Origin: Ophiobolus disseminans
Taxonomy: Eukaryota > Ascomycota > Dothideomycetes > Pleosporales > Phaeosphaeriaceae
DNA length: 64,000 nt
Reading direction: 5' to 3'
NCBI GenBank assembly: GCA_010093685.1
Contig: MU006232.1
Location: 769,427 to 833,426 of the forward strand
Position 1 is the stretch's first letter; each line of letters starts with the position of its first letter. The position numbers were made by a program, and so were the translations under genes. The notes beneath the pieces were generated by a model. The model was not told where the DNA came from. It saw only the letters and a list, made by a program, of their open reading frames with translations, and searched no databases. Below are positions 14,153 through 23,940 of the stretch, piece by piece.

Positions 14153-14884
14153 TCAAGACGGATTTTTGTCCACGATGCTGTCAATGGCCATGGAACGCGT
14201 TGACGGCGTGGTGGGTGTTGGCGGCGCCTTGCTTTCGACCTTCGCCGGCGCAGGCCCTTGCTGAGTTCGTGGCCTGTCAGGCGGTAAAGAGGCGCTGCTC
14301 ATGTCGTCTGAGAGCGGCTCATTGTCGTCCCCGATAATCTCGTCTACCTCGCGTAACCAGTTTGTCTTCAAGACTTCCATGGGAGGATCCAAGTCGCCAG
14401 GTTTCCCACCGCGTCGAGCTTCTGCAGCGGTCATCTTGCGTTCGCCGCGCTTGTGAGGGTGAAAGTGCATCCGCCGAAGGTGGCTCGCAGCATTGTAGCA
14501 CTCATTGTACCTCTTGCCCGTCTGGCAGGCTTTGCAATTTGCGAGGAAGGTCTTGTCTGGTGAGGTGTCGATGGTCACCCACACCTTGCGCGTCTTCCTG
14601 TGAACACGGTTCGTGTGCCGACGTAGTTCATGCTCACTGCGGAAGCCGTCGGGATAGTCTGTACAGAGCGGGCACTTGAGTCGTAGTACTCTCCGAGTTG
14701 GAGTTTTTGATGCTGATTGGAAGGTGGGAGATGTATTCGGGGTCTCGTCACTTGGTGGAGCCGTGACGATCGTTTCCTTGGGAGCTGATGGTGGTCCAAC
14801 GGGTTCGCTAGCTTCAGCAGTAGTAGCAGGGGCGACGACGGGTGGTTGCTCCTTCATTTTGGCTCTTGTTCTTGTTGGAGGCAT
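14153..14884 (-). CDS. DUF7896-type zinc-finger protein
   Basis: Single-exon gene of 243 residues. Residues about 72-96 form a C2H2-like finger (CPLC, then a His-rich end RRHTNRVH). A second Cys/His motif follows, CKACQTGKRYNECYNAASHL and RRMHFHPH. This finger pair plus the conserved CKxC..YNxxYNAxxHLRRxHF block is characteristic of the fungal DUF7896 family, whose function is unknown; nucleic-acid binding is plausible. The N-terminal 65 residues and C-terminal 70 residues are low-complexity Pro/Ser/Thr/Ala-rich. It is short compared with many family members, which often have longer N-terminal regions. The promoter side faces the gene-poor stretch at 15-18 kb. The family call is from memory of the motif. 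Confidence 0.75.
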   Translation of the reverse strand: MPPTRTRAKMKEQPPVVAPATTAEASEPVGPPSAPKETIVTAPPSDETPNTSPTFQSASKTPTRRVLRLKCPLCTDYPDGFRSEHELRRHTNRVHRKTRKVWVTIDTSPDKTFLANCKACQTGKRYNECYNAASHLRRMHFHPHKRGERKMTAAEARRGGKPGDLDPPMEVLKTNWLREVDEIIGDDNEPLSDDMSSASLPPDRPRTQQGPAPAKVESKAPPTPTTPSTRSMAIDSIVDKNPS

Positions 14885-17637
14885 GTATACTCGGCGATAT
14901 CCAAGGGTCCAGAAGGCTAGGATGAGCGCGGATCTATTACGGTCTATAATGTGGACGCGTCCAAGATCGATTTTCCACTTGGTGGGGCGTCAGCGGTTCG
15001 CTATAACGGCGACTATTTCTGATCCGATTTAGTAGCAATTGGGATGGATGGCAGGGTGTTAGGTGCGTGATGCGGCTGGAGGTCGATCTGGGGAGCGCGG
15101 GGCGTGGCCAGACGAAATACCTTCTGCCTGATGTCCCGATTTTCGCAAGGCGGACGAGGCTGAGTTCAGCAGCCTTGTTCTTGCCATCTGAGTGGGCGAC
15201 TCGAGCTGCAGCCACTACCTGAAGCGGCGAGCTGATAGCTTATTGGGCTTCGGAGCGAATCAGGCAGTCAGTACGCGCAAAGCTGGGGAGTGCCCTTTAC
15301 CGGTTTGGCCAAATAATAAAAAAGAACGAAGGATCCCGCAGAACCCTGCTTCGGATCATTCCGCCATCGCGAAGAACTGCAAGTCCAAGAGAGCGAGATT
15401 GGGGGCTGGCTGGAGCGTAGCCTTGATCGATCGCTCCAGCTGCTTGGTCATACTTTTCCTTTGCGCATCTAGCTTTTGCGACCCAAGTTTCGCAGCACGA
15501 CGACACCAGCGCACCTACGTTGCATCATCGTCCCGACACCATGCGCTCCGTCGAATCCTGTGGGCGTGAGCAGCGTCAGCGCTTCTCGCTCGCCTCTAGT
15601 TTCCAACCATGTTCAGCCTCGCGAGCCTACCGGACCCAGCCGCCTCTCTGCGGTCCATGCGGAGCCGAGTCCACCACGCGAATCAGAGTTCGGGCAGACT
15701 TGTTTATTTCACGAAGGGTCGCCGATTACGAGTCGCTTGGTGCCTCCCGAAGCCGTCAGCCCAGCTGGAAGTCGCTGGACTGCACCACCCGGCAGCACCA
15801 TCGGCAAGCAGACTCTTCACTTGGACTCCCTACTGGTGCAAAAAGGTGAACCTGTCTCAAGCTCAAACACATCTTACATAGTCGGGCGCAGTGGATGTAA
15901 TACGACCACACGACGAAAATGTTGGGATGCTAGCACAGGTCCCCGCATCGTCCATGGCTTAGCCGTCAGTTTGGCTACGTATATGGACAATGGGCGTAAG
16001 ACCGGTCCCCCGTTATCCGAGGCTGACGAACGTTCTTCAGTTCCACCCTCGAGACCCATTTACAGAAAATCCTCCTGTATTTCCTTCCACATATGCAGAA
16101 ATGGGAAGATCTTGCTCGCTTTGATAACATGTTGGTGATCACCAATTTTCGACTTGCTGTCGGTAGATTATAAGGCGACGGGGGCATATATGCGACCACA
16201 ACAGCCTTCAGCACTCCACATGTCAGCCTCTCCTTCAGTGGTAGCTCCACTTTCTCATCCAAGGAATTGGGCGCAAGAGGACGCTTATTGATTCGTAAGC
16301 CTCTCGCCTAGGATGAGCAGGGCTCGGCGTTTCATGTTCTCTTACGTATCTTACAGTTAACCGGCTCGCTACTTGCTGCCGATTGCGGTCGCTTACTTTT
16401 GACTAGGGGATCTATCACACCCAAGTCTCGTAAGATCATGAGGTGCCGTGTGTCCTAGTTCTACGACTGACAAGACATAAATACTGCTGTTGCTTTTTAG
16501 CCCGCGCTTCAGCCTCATGGAGCAAGCGAAACTTTCAGCCGGGCATCGCGGCGTAGAGAGTTTCACTAAGATACGAAGTATACGAAATGCTAATTCCTTT
16601 CGGACGGAGCCATCCACAGCGGTCAATGCCAACATCAGCCTCACTGTATGCTTGGAACTGTCCTGCCAGCTGGCATCTCCCTGCCGATTATTTCCCGCAG
16701 GTCTGCAATCCACGACTTGGGCTGCCGGGTACAGCAACCGGAGGCTTGGGCTTCACCGGAATAACGAGACTCCTGGAAATGAGCGCGCCACCTGAACAGT
16801 CGTCGATCAGAAATGGGCTGCATACTCCGACTTTGTACTGAAAGCAGATGTAAGATGGGTTGATCACATCTGGACATCGCATCCAGACGGTCAACTGTAC
16901 ACGAAGCAACTTGTTTGTTATTAGATGGTTGCTACACAATCGCGCCTGACTCGATCGATGTTTACCCCTTCAAAGGCAGTATATGGGGGCTTGTTATATT
17001 CCGTCACAGCGCACATGACAGTGTATTTTCTCCCTCGATCTCCTCCCTCAAGGTGCAGTCGCCTCCTTCGCGTTCAACATTCGTTTACCACAAATCCGCG
17101 CTTCACCGACCCTGAACAGACTCGACGAACGTCCCACCAACTCATCTACCCGCATGAGCAGCCTACAAAGATGAGAAAGAGGCGAAACAGTACACACAGA
17201 GCTTCTGTCGGATTTATGGAAGGTCTCACTGAACATTGATCACATGGAACAGTTAACGCGTTCATGGGGCAACTCCTCTCTCGGCAAGTCGCGAAAGCTA
17301 AAAATTAAGACACATTGTCCTGTATGTCTACGGAGATTATTTAGAATAACTTTCACATACGTAGATGTAGTCGTCAGGCTTGGCCTTTCCCAGCTTTCAA
17401 GACTTACCGAGAGCTCCTGACACTCAACTCGGCGCCCCAGTACATCCTGGATGTCTCGTATTGTATCCTACCCCATCTCAGACGTTTAGGCTTTCTTGGT
17501 CCACTCATGATGACTTCTCTCTATTGCGTTCTTGGTTTAGTACTCTTTAAATCGTTATGTCCTGTGAACAGGCCAATGCTTACATTCGCCGACGTATTGC
17601 ATAATTGCACGGAACCATCAGGTGTATCCTCCGGAGA
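14885..17637. other. Gene-poor region, no supported gene
   Basis: About 2.75 kb with only overlapping short open frames. An open plus-strand frame of about 220 codons at 15476-16138 is Ser/Pro/Arg-rich, overlaps two other open frames and has no recognisable motif, so it is not called. The downstream part is somewhat richer in A/T. No RNA gene or transposon protein was recognised. An inverted-repeat element begins at 17638. Confidence 0.5.
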
Positions 17638-17842
17638 AGCTCATGTTTGGTGATGCACCACCGGGTGCAGGTGCTCAGACCTTACCTACGTACCTAGACA
17701 GGATCTTAACAGGAAGCCTGTATATCCTCGCAGCACTATAAAAGAGTTAAGAAATTCCAATAACGATATGGAGGTAGACAGGATCTCCGTATGCTAGGAT
17801 AAATATTCTCAAACTAATCGGTGCATCACCAGATACGAGCTC
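17638..17842 (+). mobile_element. MITE-like element, family 1, copy A
   Basis: About 205 bp. The left end AGCTCATGTTTGGTGATGCA and the right end (TGCATCACCAGATACGAGCT) are imperfect inverted repeats of about 23 bp. Inside, AAGCCTGTATATCCTC at about 17715 faces GGAGGTAGACAGG, a second inverted pair. There is no coding capacity. Related copies lie at 19191, 26745, 28490 and 38617. It lies 0.4 kb upstream of the peroxidase gene. Target-site duplications could not be fixed by eye. Confidence 0.72.
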
Positions 17843-18250
17843 ACGTGGACACTGCACCACTGCATTCCAGGTCGGAAGCGAGGCATATCATTGAGATATC
17901 ATGTGGACATCGACATGTTTTGGTCGAAGAAGCTTTTCAGTCTTCAATGTATACCGGATGACCTCGAACCTAATGGCCAATGCCCGGATGGGTCATGTGC
18001 TGAACGCTCCTACCTCTGCCAGCTCCATACCGGCCTTCCTATTCTCGCCGTTGGGAAGGATCGTTTGATCTTTAAATTCACCTACGGACCGATATCTTTG
18101 GGGTGCGAAGCTAGACTCGTTTGCACGCCCCAGTTACAATTCTAGCACAACCTTCAATCACCTCTGCTTTGAAATCCTGCTCTTTTCTTTCCGAATTTTA
18201 CATATCCCTATTTCTTGATACCTCAACTCGGAGCTTTCAATCTTAGCGCC

Positions 18251-19032
18251 ATGAAGCACTTCTTCGTGATCTTCTTGATTTTCGCCACTGTGAGCGCGTT
18301 CGCCGACTTCAATAAGTGGGAGCCACAACACGCAGGTGAATTGCGGGGGCCCTGTCCGGCCCTCAATGCGCTGGCAAACCACGGGTTCATTCCTCGCAAT
18401 GGTCGTGACCTCACAGTCCCGATCCTGGTCAAAGGCATGGGCGAAGGCCTCAACGTCACCGCTGAAACGGCAACAGCACTGTCGCTGACGGGCATGACCA
18501 CCTCCAAGGACCCCACCAGCGCCAAATTTGATCTCGACGACCTCAACACGCATAACAAGGTCGAGCACGATGGCTCTCTCAGCCGAAGAGACGTCGACAA
18601 CGGCGGCGAGTCGCAGGCCTTCTGTCCTGAGATCTTCAACGAGACGGTATCCTTCTACAAGGGCGCCAACCAGGTGGGCATACCAGAAGTCGCTGCTGCG
18701 CGCTGGGGCCGGATTCAGAGCTCCAAGGACAATAACCCAAAGTTCCTGTACGGCCCGGGACAGTACTTTGGGGCTACTTCGAGTCGGCAGCATATTTTCA
18801 GCTTTTCAAGGATCCGAAGACGATGAAGGCGAATGCCGCTTGGATCAAGGTGTTCTTCGGTGAGTGATTATATTGGGAGATGAGTTGCGCTAATGAGGAT
18901 GCAGGAGAGGAGCGTTTGCCGTTCAATGAGGGTTGGCGTCCTACCAACCGCGTGGACGGGCTCGCGATTGCGCAGAACGTGTTGCAGCTCGCGCTCAATA
19001 CGCCGGAGAAGCTGTCTGCTAGTAGCTCGTAG
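18251..19032 (+). pseudogene. Heme-thiolate peroxidase (chloroperoxidase/unspecific peroxygenase family) with apparent frameshift
   Basis: Members are secreted heme enzymes that halogenate or oxygenate substrates using peroxide. The start at 18251 gives a clear signal peptide (MKHFFVIFLIFATVSAFA); an upstream in-frame ATG at 18215 would bury it. The PCP motif with the proximal heme cysteine is present (GPCPALNALANHGF, about residues 34-47), as is the E-H-D motif (VEHDGSLSRRD). At about 18770, within the run GGGG, the frame is lost. The continuation lies in the next frame (YFESAAYFQLF onward) and runs through a clean 45-bp intron (18860-18904) to a stop at 19030-19032. In the original frame a stop comes at 18824-18826. 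The net change is two extra or one missing base, and no plausible intron repairs it. So this is either a recent pseudogene or an assembly or sequencing error. The reading that both halves are one gene is strong. Confidence 0.85.
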
Positions 19033-19190
19033 TGCGCCGAGGTACACTGCAGGCGGCCACTTTGTGTCCTCGAAAACAATATTGGAATGCACGTGTTCTT
19101 GGACAAGGCGGAAAAAGGCGTCCGCCGTCAAGGCAAGACATTGAGAGTAGTAAAAATAGCAATAAGAACCAAACCAAGCCTGTACGAAGG

Positions 19191-19400
19191 AGCTCCTGTT
19201 TAGTGATGCACCAGTGCTACGATTTTTTTTAACAGAAAGCCTGTATATCCTCACAACACTAAAACGGCTTTAAGAAACTCTAATACAGCTATGAAGGTAG
19301 ACAAGACTATATATACTAGAATATACGAAAATCTTTCTAGCTCAGTAATTTGGTGATTATAGCTGTCACCAAGGTAGTCAATATTGGTGATCGCCAACAT
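19191..19400 (+). mobile_element. MITE-like element, family 1, copy B
   Basis: The left end AGCTCCTGTTTAGTGATGCA matches copies A and C, preceded by TACGAAGG as in copies D and G. The internal core AAGCCTGTATATCCTCACAA faces GAAGGTAGACAAG. The right end near 19383-19400 (ATTGGTGATCGCCAACAT) is degraded. It has the same orientation as copy A, and the two bracket the peroxidase gene. Non-coding. Confidence 0.7.
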
Positions 19401-19774
19401 TATCATTTATTTTCAACGCCATGCTGCGTAAGAACTGTGATATATCAAGAATATCATGTCCAATACACGCTTGCACTGTATAGTACTTGTTAGGCGAGGC
19501 TGTTTGGCGACAGCGCACGGACCGGTTGACGTATGCTGCCGAAGGGGTTTGGGGTGTGCAGATGGTCCCATCAATCAAAGCGGAACGCGTCTGCCACAAT
19601 CAACCTTTTGCAGCTACTGCGTTTACCACTTCACTCCCGCACTGCATAGCTTCCATGTTCCAATCTCGTGATTGATCCTGCAGACTTCTCACTGCGCCCG
19701 TCCGTCGCGCAGCCCGTGTCTTCGTCATGCGACCCCCTCAACGACCGAGGTAGGAGAGTCGCACCCTCGCAACA

Positions 19775-22700
19775 ATGTCGGCACCCTCGAGCGACGGCCG
19801 TCCTTCGACGTCCTCGGACCCTTCGGCGACGTCATCACGGACCCTCCATTCGAGAGGCTCAGGGACATACGTGGACAATGGAGAGGGCAGCTCCGCGCGG
19901 CATAGCGTCGCCCCGAGGCATGATGCGGGTGCAGCAAACGGCATGAATGGATCGACGGTACACGGTTCGGGGAGCTCACTGGCCGCCGACTCAATAGACG
20001 AGCAGGACTTTGCGCGCCGACGTCAGCGGGTGCGGCGGTCTGGGGGGTTTCTGCTGGATTCAAACTTCGCTAGCCCACGGAAAAATCATGCTCATCGCGA
20101 AGCACGTGCCGAAGACCAGAAGGGGAAGAGGAGCTCGCGACACGTCGAGGCCTCTACGAGCAATGCACAGCACGAGAGCCGCAGGAAAAACCGCCTGTCT
20201 CCAATCAACTCCCCACTGTCGCGCGAGTATCAGATGGATGGACAGGGCGACGCACGCGTCGACTCGGCGGACCTGGAACCACAAGGCAATGGCGGCATCC
20301 GCATAGCAAAGACGAGGAACAGCATACGCATAACAGGCCAGGACAGAGATGCGCCACCCCGCACGCCACAGCAACCAGCCATCGACCCGAACCAGCTCAT
20401 CCACATGGCCCTGAACCTGAGCGAGAGCCGCAAGAGAAACATCAGCGCTGGCCCGCTGCTAGCATCTCAGAGTCGAGCCGTCTCAGGCCAACAGCGCGAA
20501 GGGAGCACCTCTAACAATGGTGCTGGCGGCAGTCTGAGGCAGTATCTCAACGAGCAACGGCGAGTGTCACGGAACCTGTCCCCAATTGGCAGCAAGAGCT
20601 CCCCCTCCCGACACATGTCCACGTCTATGCAGCGCAGTGCATCCATGGCATTTCCTGGCGGCCCAGGGACGAACCCCCCGACAGCAGCAACCATCGCCCG
20701 GCGGAACAAAGCTCGCGACTACATCGAGCTTCGGATCGAGTATCTGCGCCTCCTTGACTGCTTACCGCCACTCAAGTTAGATGCCAACGCGCCCGGCAAT
20801 TTTGTCTTCTCCTCGAACAACGTCCCAGGCAGCCCTCAAGCACAGCTCACCCGTGTGCCATCCTACGCTGGCAAGCAGCATGACCTCGGTCGCCCATACA
20901 ACCCCCTGCAGTACATTCGCAACAGGAGAAGCAGAGCTCGCGAGCGGCGAGGTCTTGAACATACCCCCCACGAGTTTGCCGACGTCGACGAGGTCCGGGA
21001 ATGGGTAGATCAGGTGGAGCAACAAGCAAGACACCCCGAGTACCGCCAATCTGACGGAGTACTTTTGCCCAAGCTCCACGACGACCACCCCGGCAGCCTT
21101 GAGCTAAGCACGCCACCGAGGCCGCACAAGGGCTGGGTGTTTTGTCCAGAAGAGCTGCTCGCGGATGCATACTGGCTTGAGCAAGGCGACAACAAGACGA
21201 TTATTGAGAATCGGCATGGCCGTAAAATCTTCCCACCAAAAGAGGCGCCAAAGCCAGACTTGCTGCTACCTCGTGTGAGCAAAGAACATTCCGAGAAGCG
21301 AAGAAAAAGCTGGGTCGAAGGTGTTACTGGCATTACCGATCCCGCGAGCGGTGATGAGAGTGATAGAGGCAGTGAGCGTGGTCGCAAGCGTAGACTACTG
21401 CCTGCTTTTCGTTCAGACAGTCCGAAACACGGAAAACATTCGAGACGTGGCTCGCGCCTCCGAACCAACATCGACAGCGACACCTCGGATTCAGACTCAG
21501 ACTCCGGGAAGCGGAAGCCTCGTATTGTTGTGGACGACGAACACAATACCGGACCTCTTGCACTCCAATTAGAAACCATGCTAAAGCAACAAGCGAACGA
21601 GGCCCCGTCAAAATCACCAGCAATCTTCACGCCTGATACACCAAACAAATGGGGGAGAAACCATGCTGACGAGCCGGCAAGTAAGGTCTCGCGAGATTCG
21701 CTTGATGTCCCGCGGGTTGGAAACGGCTTCACTCGTATGGATCTTCCTGGGAACTTCAAGATGCCACCTCGCGTGCGAACGAGCGCTGCTTTCTCAGGTG
21801 ACGATATCGAGCCGCGGTCATCTTTCGAAGATCTAGACACCACCGCACCAAACACGCCGCTACACCAGAAGCGCTTCCCCCACATGGGGAGTAATTTATC
21901 GCCTCCACGTAGTCGGGATAATTCCGTCACGAGAATAACTAAGCGAAGCAAGTTCAACCCCTTCCATTCACACGACAACAGCGAGGATCACACGCACACC
22001 CAACCCCACGAACCTGCAGTATTCGCATTAGACAAAAGCCGACGGTCCCGACAGACGAGCGAGGAAACACAGGACAGCGGTCATGTAGGTCATGCTATTA
22101 TGGCTGCACCACATGCGATGAAGTCTCTCCTGAGTCATCGGAGGAATGAGAGCACTAGTAGCTTGCCTAGTCCAGATAAGATACGTCGTCGCGACACTCA
22201 GGAGCCACACTCTGCTGTCACTCGGTTCTTCAAAGGCGTCAAATCTGAGGGTTCGAAAGTCAGCGATTTCGTATTTAGAAAGGATCGTCCCGAAGATGAA
22301 GATGGAGATTTTGTATCTGATGGGAATGTAGCAGACTATGGCACAGATACGTCTACTAAAGGCAACAAGTCTAACCGGCCAGGCCTCACTCGCTCTGTCA
22401 CATCAAAGACGGTGGAAAGTGTCGCCTCCACCAAGGACGGCCGTTACCACTTGGATCTTCCCACGTTCAAGACAGCGCATGAAACCCAGATTGACGAGGA
22501 CGGGTCGTTGTTATCCAATGACCACATCTCAAGGCAGAACCGTGAACGAAAGAACAGTCGTTCGCCCCGCTTTGACAGACTTGCACCACCACGGATGGAC
22601 CTCGAGAGGGTATCCTCAGCATCTTCCCAGCTCACACTGGGTGCAAGTCGTAGTCACAGTCAAGATCGGATCAACGAAGTTCTCGCTCATCCTGGCAGAG

Positions 22701-23458
22701 CTTATGCAGGCGGCCTTCCACCCACCGGCCTTCGGGACGTACAAGGCGCAGACAGCCGACTCCGGAGTAGCTCGCGACCGACACTCGACGGGAAGCGACA
22801 TTGGAGCATAGCCGACGATGACGCTCATCTTTTGCATCGCAAGAACATGGGGAACCTCGTAACGCAAGCAGGCATCGCACGTGTGCGTGCGCTGTTTCTC
22901 TGCTCGGGTATCAAGGCGAAGGAGATCACGCGTCGTGCAAATAGCAAGAGATCACCGCCCCCGGATTGGCTCTTACATGCCGCTGCCTCCGCCAATAGAG
23001 AGCTTGTGCCTGTTCCAAGGAAGGAAGAGCATGTCCTTGCTGCAAGATTTCTGATGCGCGACCTCGAGTCATCGACGCGGGCTTTGAGCGCATCTACCCA
23101 AAACTTCCGCGACAAGACAATCAAGGAGCTTACTGAGGTCATGACGGAGTTGAGAGCGAGAGTTGATTCTGACCTGATGCCGCGCATTTTTGAGGGCGGA
23201 GACACAGCCGTGCGCATCACGAGCGAAATTTCGGGTCAGGGTCCTTTAGAGGTCAAGCAAATAATCGACGACATTGATCGGATGTTGCGCCATAGACGGC
23301 GCAGAATGAGGTGGGTCCGAGGCTTTGGCTGGATGCTCGTCGAGTGGGCGCTCGTTGCTGTCATGTGGTGGGTGTGGCTCGTCGTTGTATTAGTGAGTTC
23401 TGTAAAGAGGGTGTTTGGATTCGGATGGGGAGTTTTGAGATGGCTGCTGTGGCTATAG
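19775..23458 (+). CDS. Large fungal protein with C-terminal membrane anchor, function unknown
   Basis: Single-exon frame of 1227 residues. Most of it is hydrophilic, Ser/Arg-rich and probably disordered. Two blocks look conserved. One at about residues 365-485 contains GRPYNPLQYIRNRR and LLADAYWLEQGDNKTIIE. The other at about 1030-1170 contains GIARVRALFLCSGIKAKEI and a helical stretch (FRDKTIKELTEVMTELRARV). The last 45 residues are strongly hydrophobic and Trp-rich (WMLVEWALVAVMWWVWL), predicting one or two membrane helices at the very C-terminus, so the bulk should face the cytosol or nucleoplasm. I recognise the style of a conserved Pezizomycotina protein but cannot assign a function. The frame is long and internally consistent, with good start context (CAACAATGTC). 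Confidence 0.85.
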   Translation: MSAPSSDGRPSTSSDPSATSSRTLHSRGSGTYVDNGEGSSARHSVAPRHDAGAANGMNGSTVHGSGSSLAADSIDEQDFARRRQRVRRSGGFLLDSNFASPRKNHAHREARAEDQKGKRSSRHVEASTSNAQHESRRKNRLSPINSPLSREYQMDGQGDARVDSADLEPQGNGGIRIAKTRNSIRITGQDRDAPPRTPQQPAIDPNQLIHMALNLSESRKRNISAGPLLASQSRAVSGQQREGSTSNNGAGGSLRQYLNEQRRVSRNLSPIGSKSSPSRHMSTSMQRSASMAFPGGPGTNPPTAATIARRNKARDYIELRIEYLRLLDCLPPLKLDANAPGNFVFSSNNVPGSPQAQLTRVPSYAGKQHDLGRPYNPLQYIRNRRSRARERRGLEHTPHEFADVDEVREWVDQVEQQARHPEYRQSDGVLLPKLHDDHPGSLELSTPPRPHKGWVFCPEELLADAYWLEQGDNKTIIENRHGRKIFPPKEAPKPDLLLPRVSKEHSEKRRKSWVEGVTGITDPASGDESDRGSERGRKRRLLPAFRSDSPKHGKHSRRGSRLRTNIDSDTSDSDSDSGKRKPRIVVDDEHNTGPLALQLETMLKQQANEAPSKSPAIFTPDTPNKWGRNHADEPASKVSRDSLDVPRVGNGFTRMDLPGNFKMPPRVRTSAAFSGDDIEPRSSFEDLDTTAPNTPLHQKRFPHMGSNLSPPRSRDNSVTRITKRSKFNPFHSHDNSEDHTHTQPHEPAVFALDKSRRSRQTSEETQDSGHVGHAIMAAPHAMKSLLSHRRNESTSSLPSPDKIRRRDTQEPHSAVTRFFKGVKSEGSKVSDFVFRKDRPEDEDGDFVSDGNVADYGTDTSTKGNKSNRPGLTRSVTSKTVESVASTKDGRYHLDLPTFKTAHETQIDEDGSLLSNDHISRQNRERKNSRSPRFDRLAPPRMDLERVSSASSQLTLGASRSHSQDRINEVLAHPGRAYAGGLPPTGLRDVQGADSRLRSSSRPTLDGKRHWSIADDDAHLLHRKNMGNLVTQAGIARVRALFLCSGIKAKEITRRANSKRSPPPDWLLHAAASANRELVPVPRKEEHVLAARFLMRDLESSTRALSASTQNFRDKTIKELTEVMTELRARVDSDLMPRIFEGGDTAVRITSEISGQGPLEVKQIIDDIDRMLRHRRRRMRWVRGFGWMLVEWALVAVMWWVWLVVVLVSSVKRVFGFGWGVLRWLLWL

Positions 23459-23940
23459 GGAGTCACTCCAGCTTGATTCTGCCGTCCATCGCTGCATATG
23501 ATGGCGCGTTATTTTGCATACTGGGCGTTTTGGGTTTGTTGGATTACAGGCGGATGCTTTGATACCACGGTGGAAGAGACTGTAGGAGTAAGAAAGCGGG
23601 TCTTCAAGTGCCCGTAGCATGTACACTTTTAATACGCAATATATTCACATTCGACGCCGAAATCCGAGACATGGAAGTGTTGGTGGCTGGAGTGGAGATG
23701 TGCCTTGCACGTGATTTCGAGTCAGATCTGCGCATGGACATCCGCGCCTCGCGCTACGTCATCCGTGTCGAAGTCAAACTAGGCACACTCTTTCGCGCCG
23801 TCCATCGCAGATCCTGTTCACATATCCTCAGAATTGCATAAGCTCTTCGGTCGAGTTCTCCTGTATCCTAAATCACCGGCGACGATGCTCCGTTGATTTC
23901 TTGTTACCCAACTCCATCCGAAGCCCTGAACCACAACGCG

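Noticed and set aside
15476..16138. Plus-strand open frame of 220 codons
   Set aside because: Ser/Pro/Arg-rich, overlapped by two other open frames of similar quality, with no motif, and no good splice or start evidence.
21010..21978. Long open frame (322 codons) on the minus strand inside the 1227-residue gene
   Set aside because: It lies wholly opposite a much longer coherent frame, is Ser/Arg/Gly-rich as expected of a complementary shadow, and has no motif.
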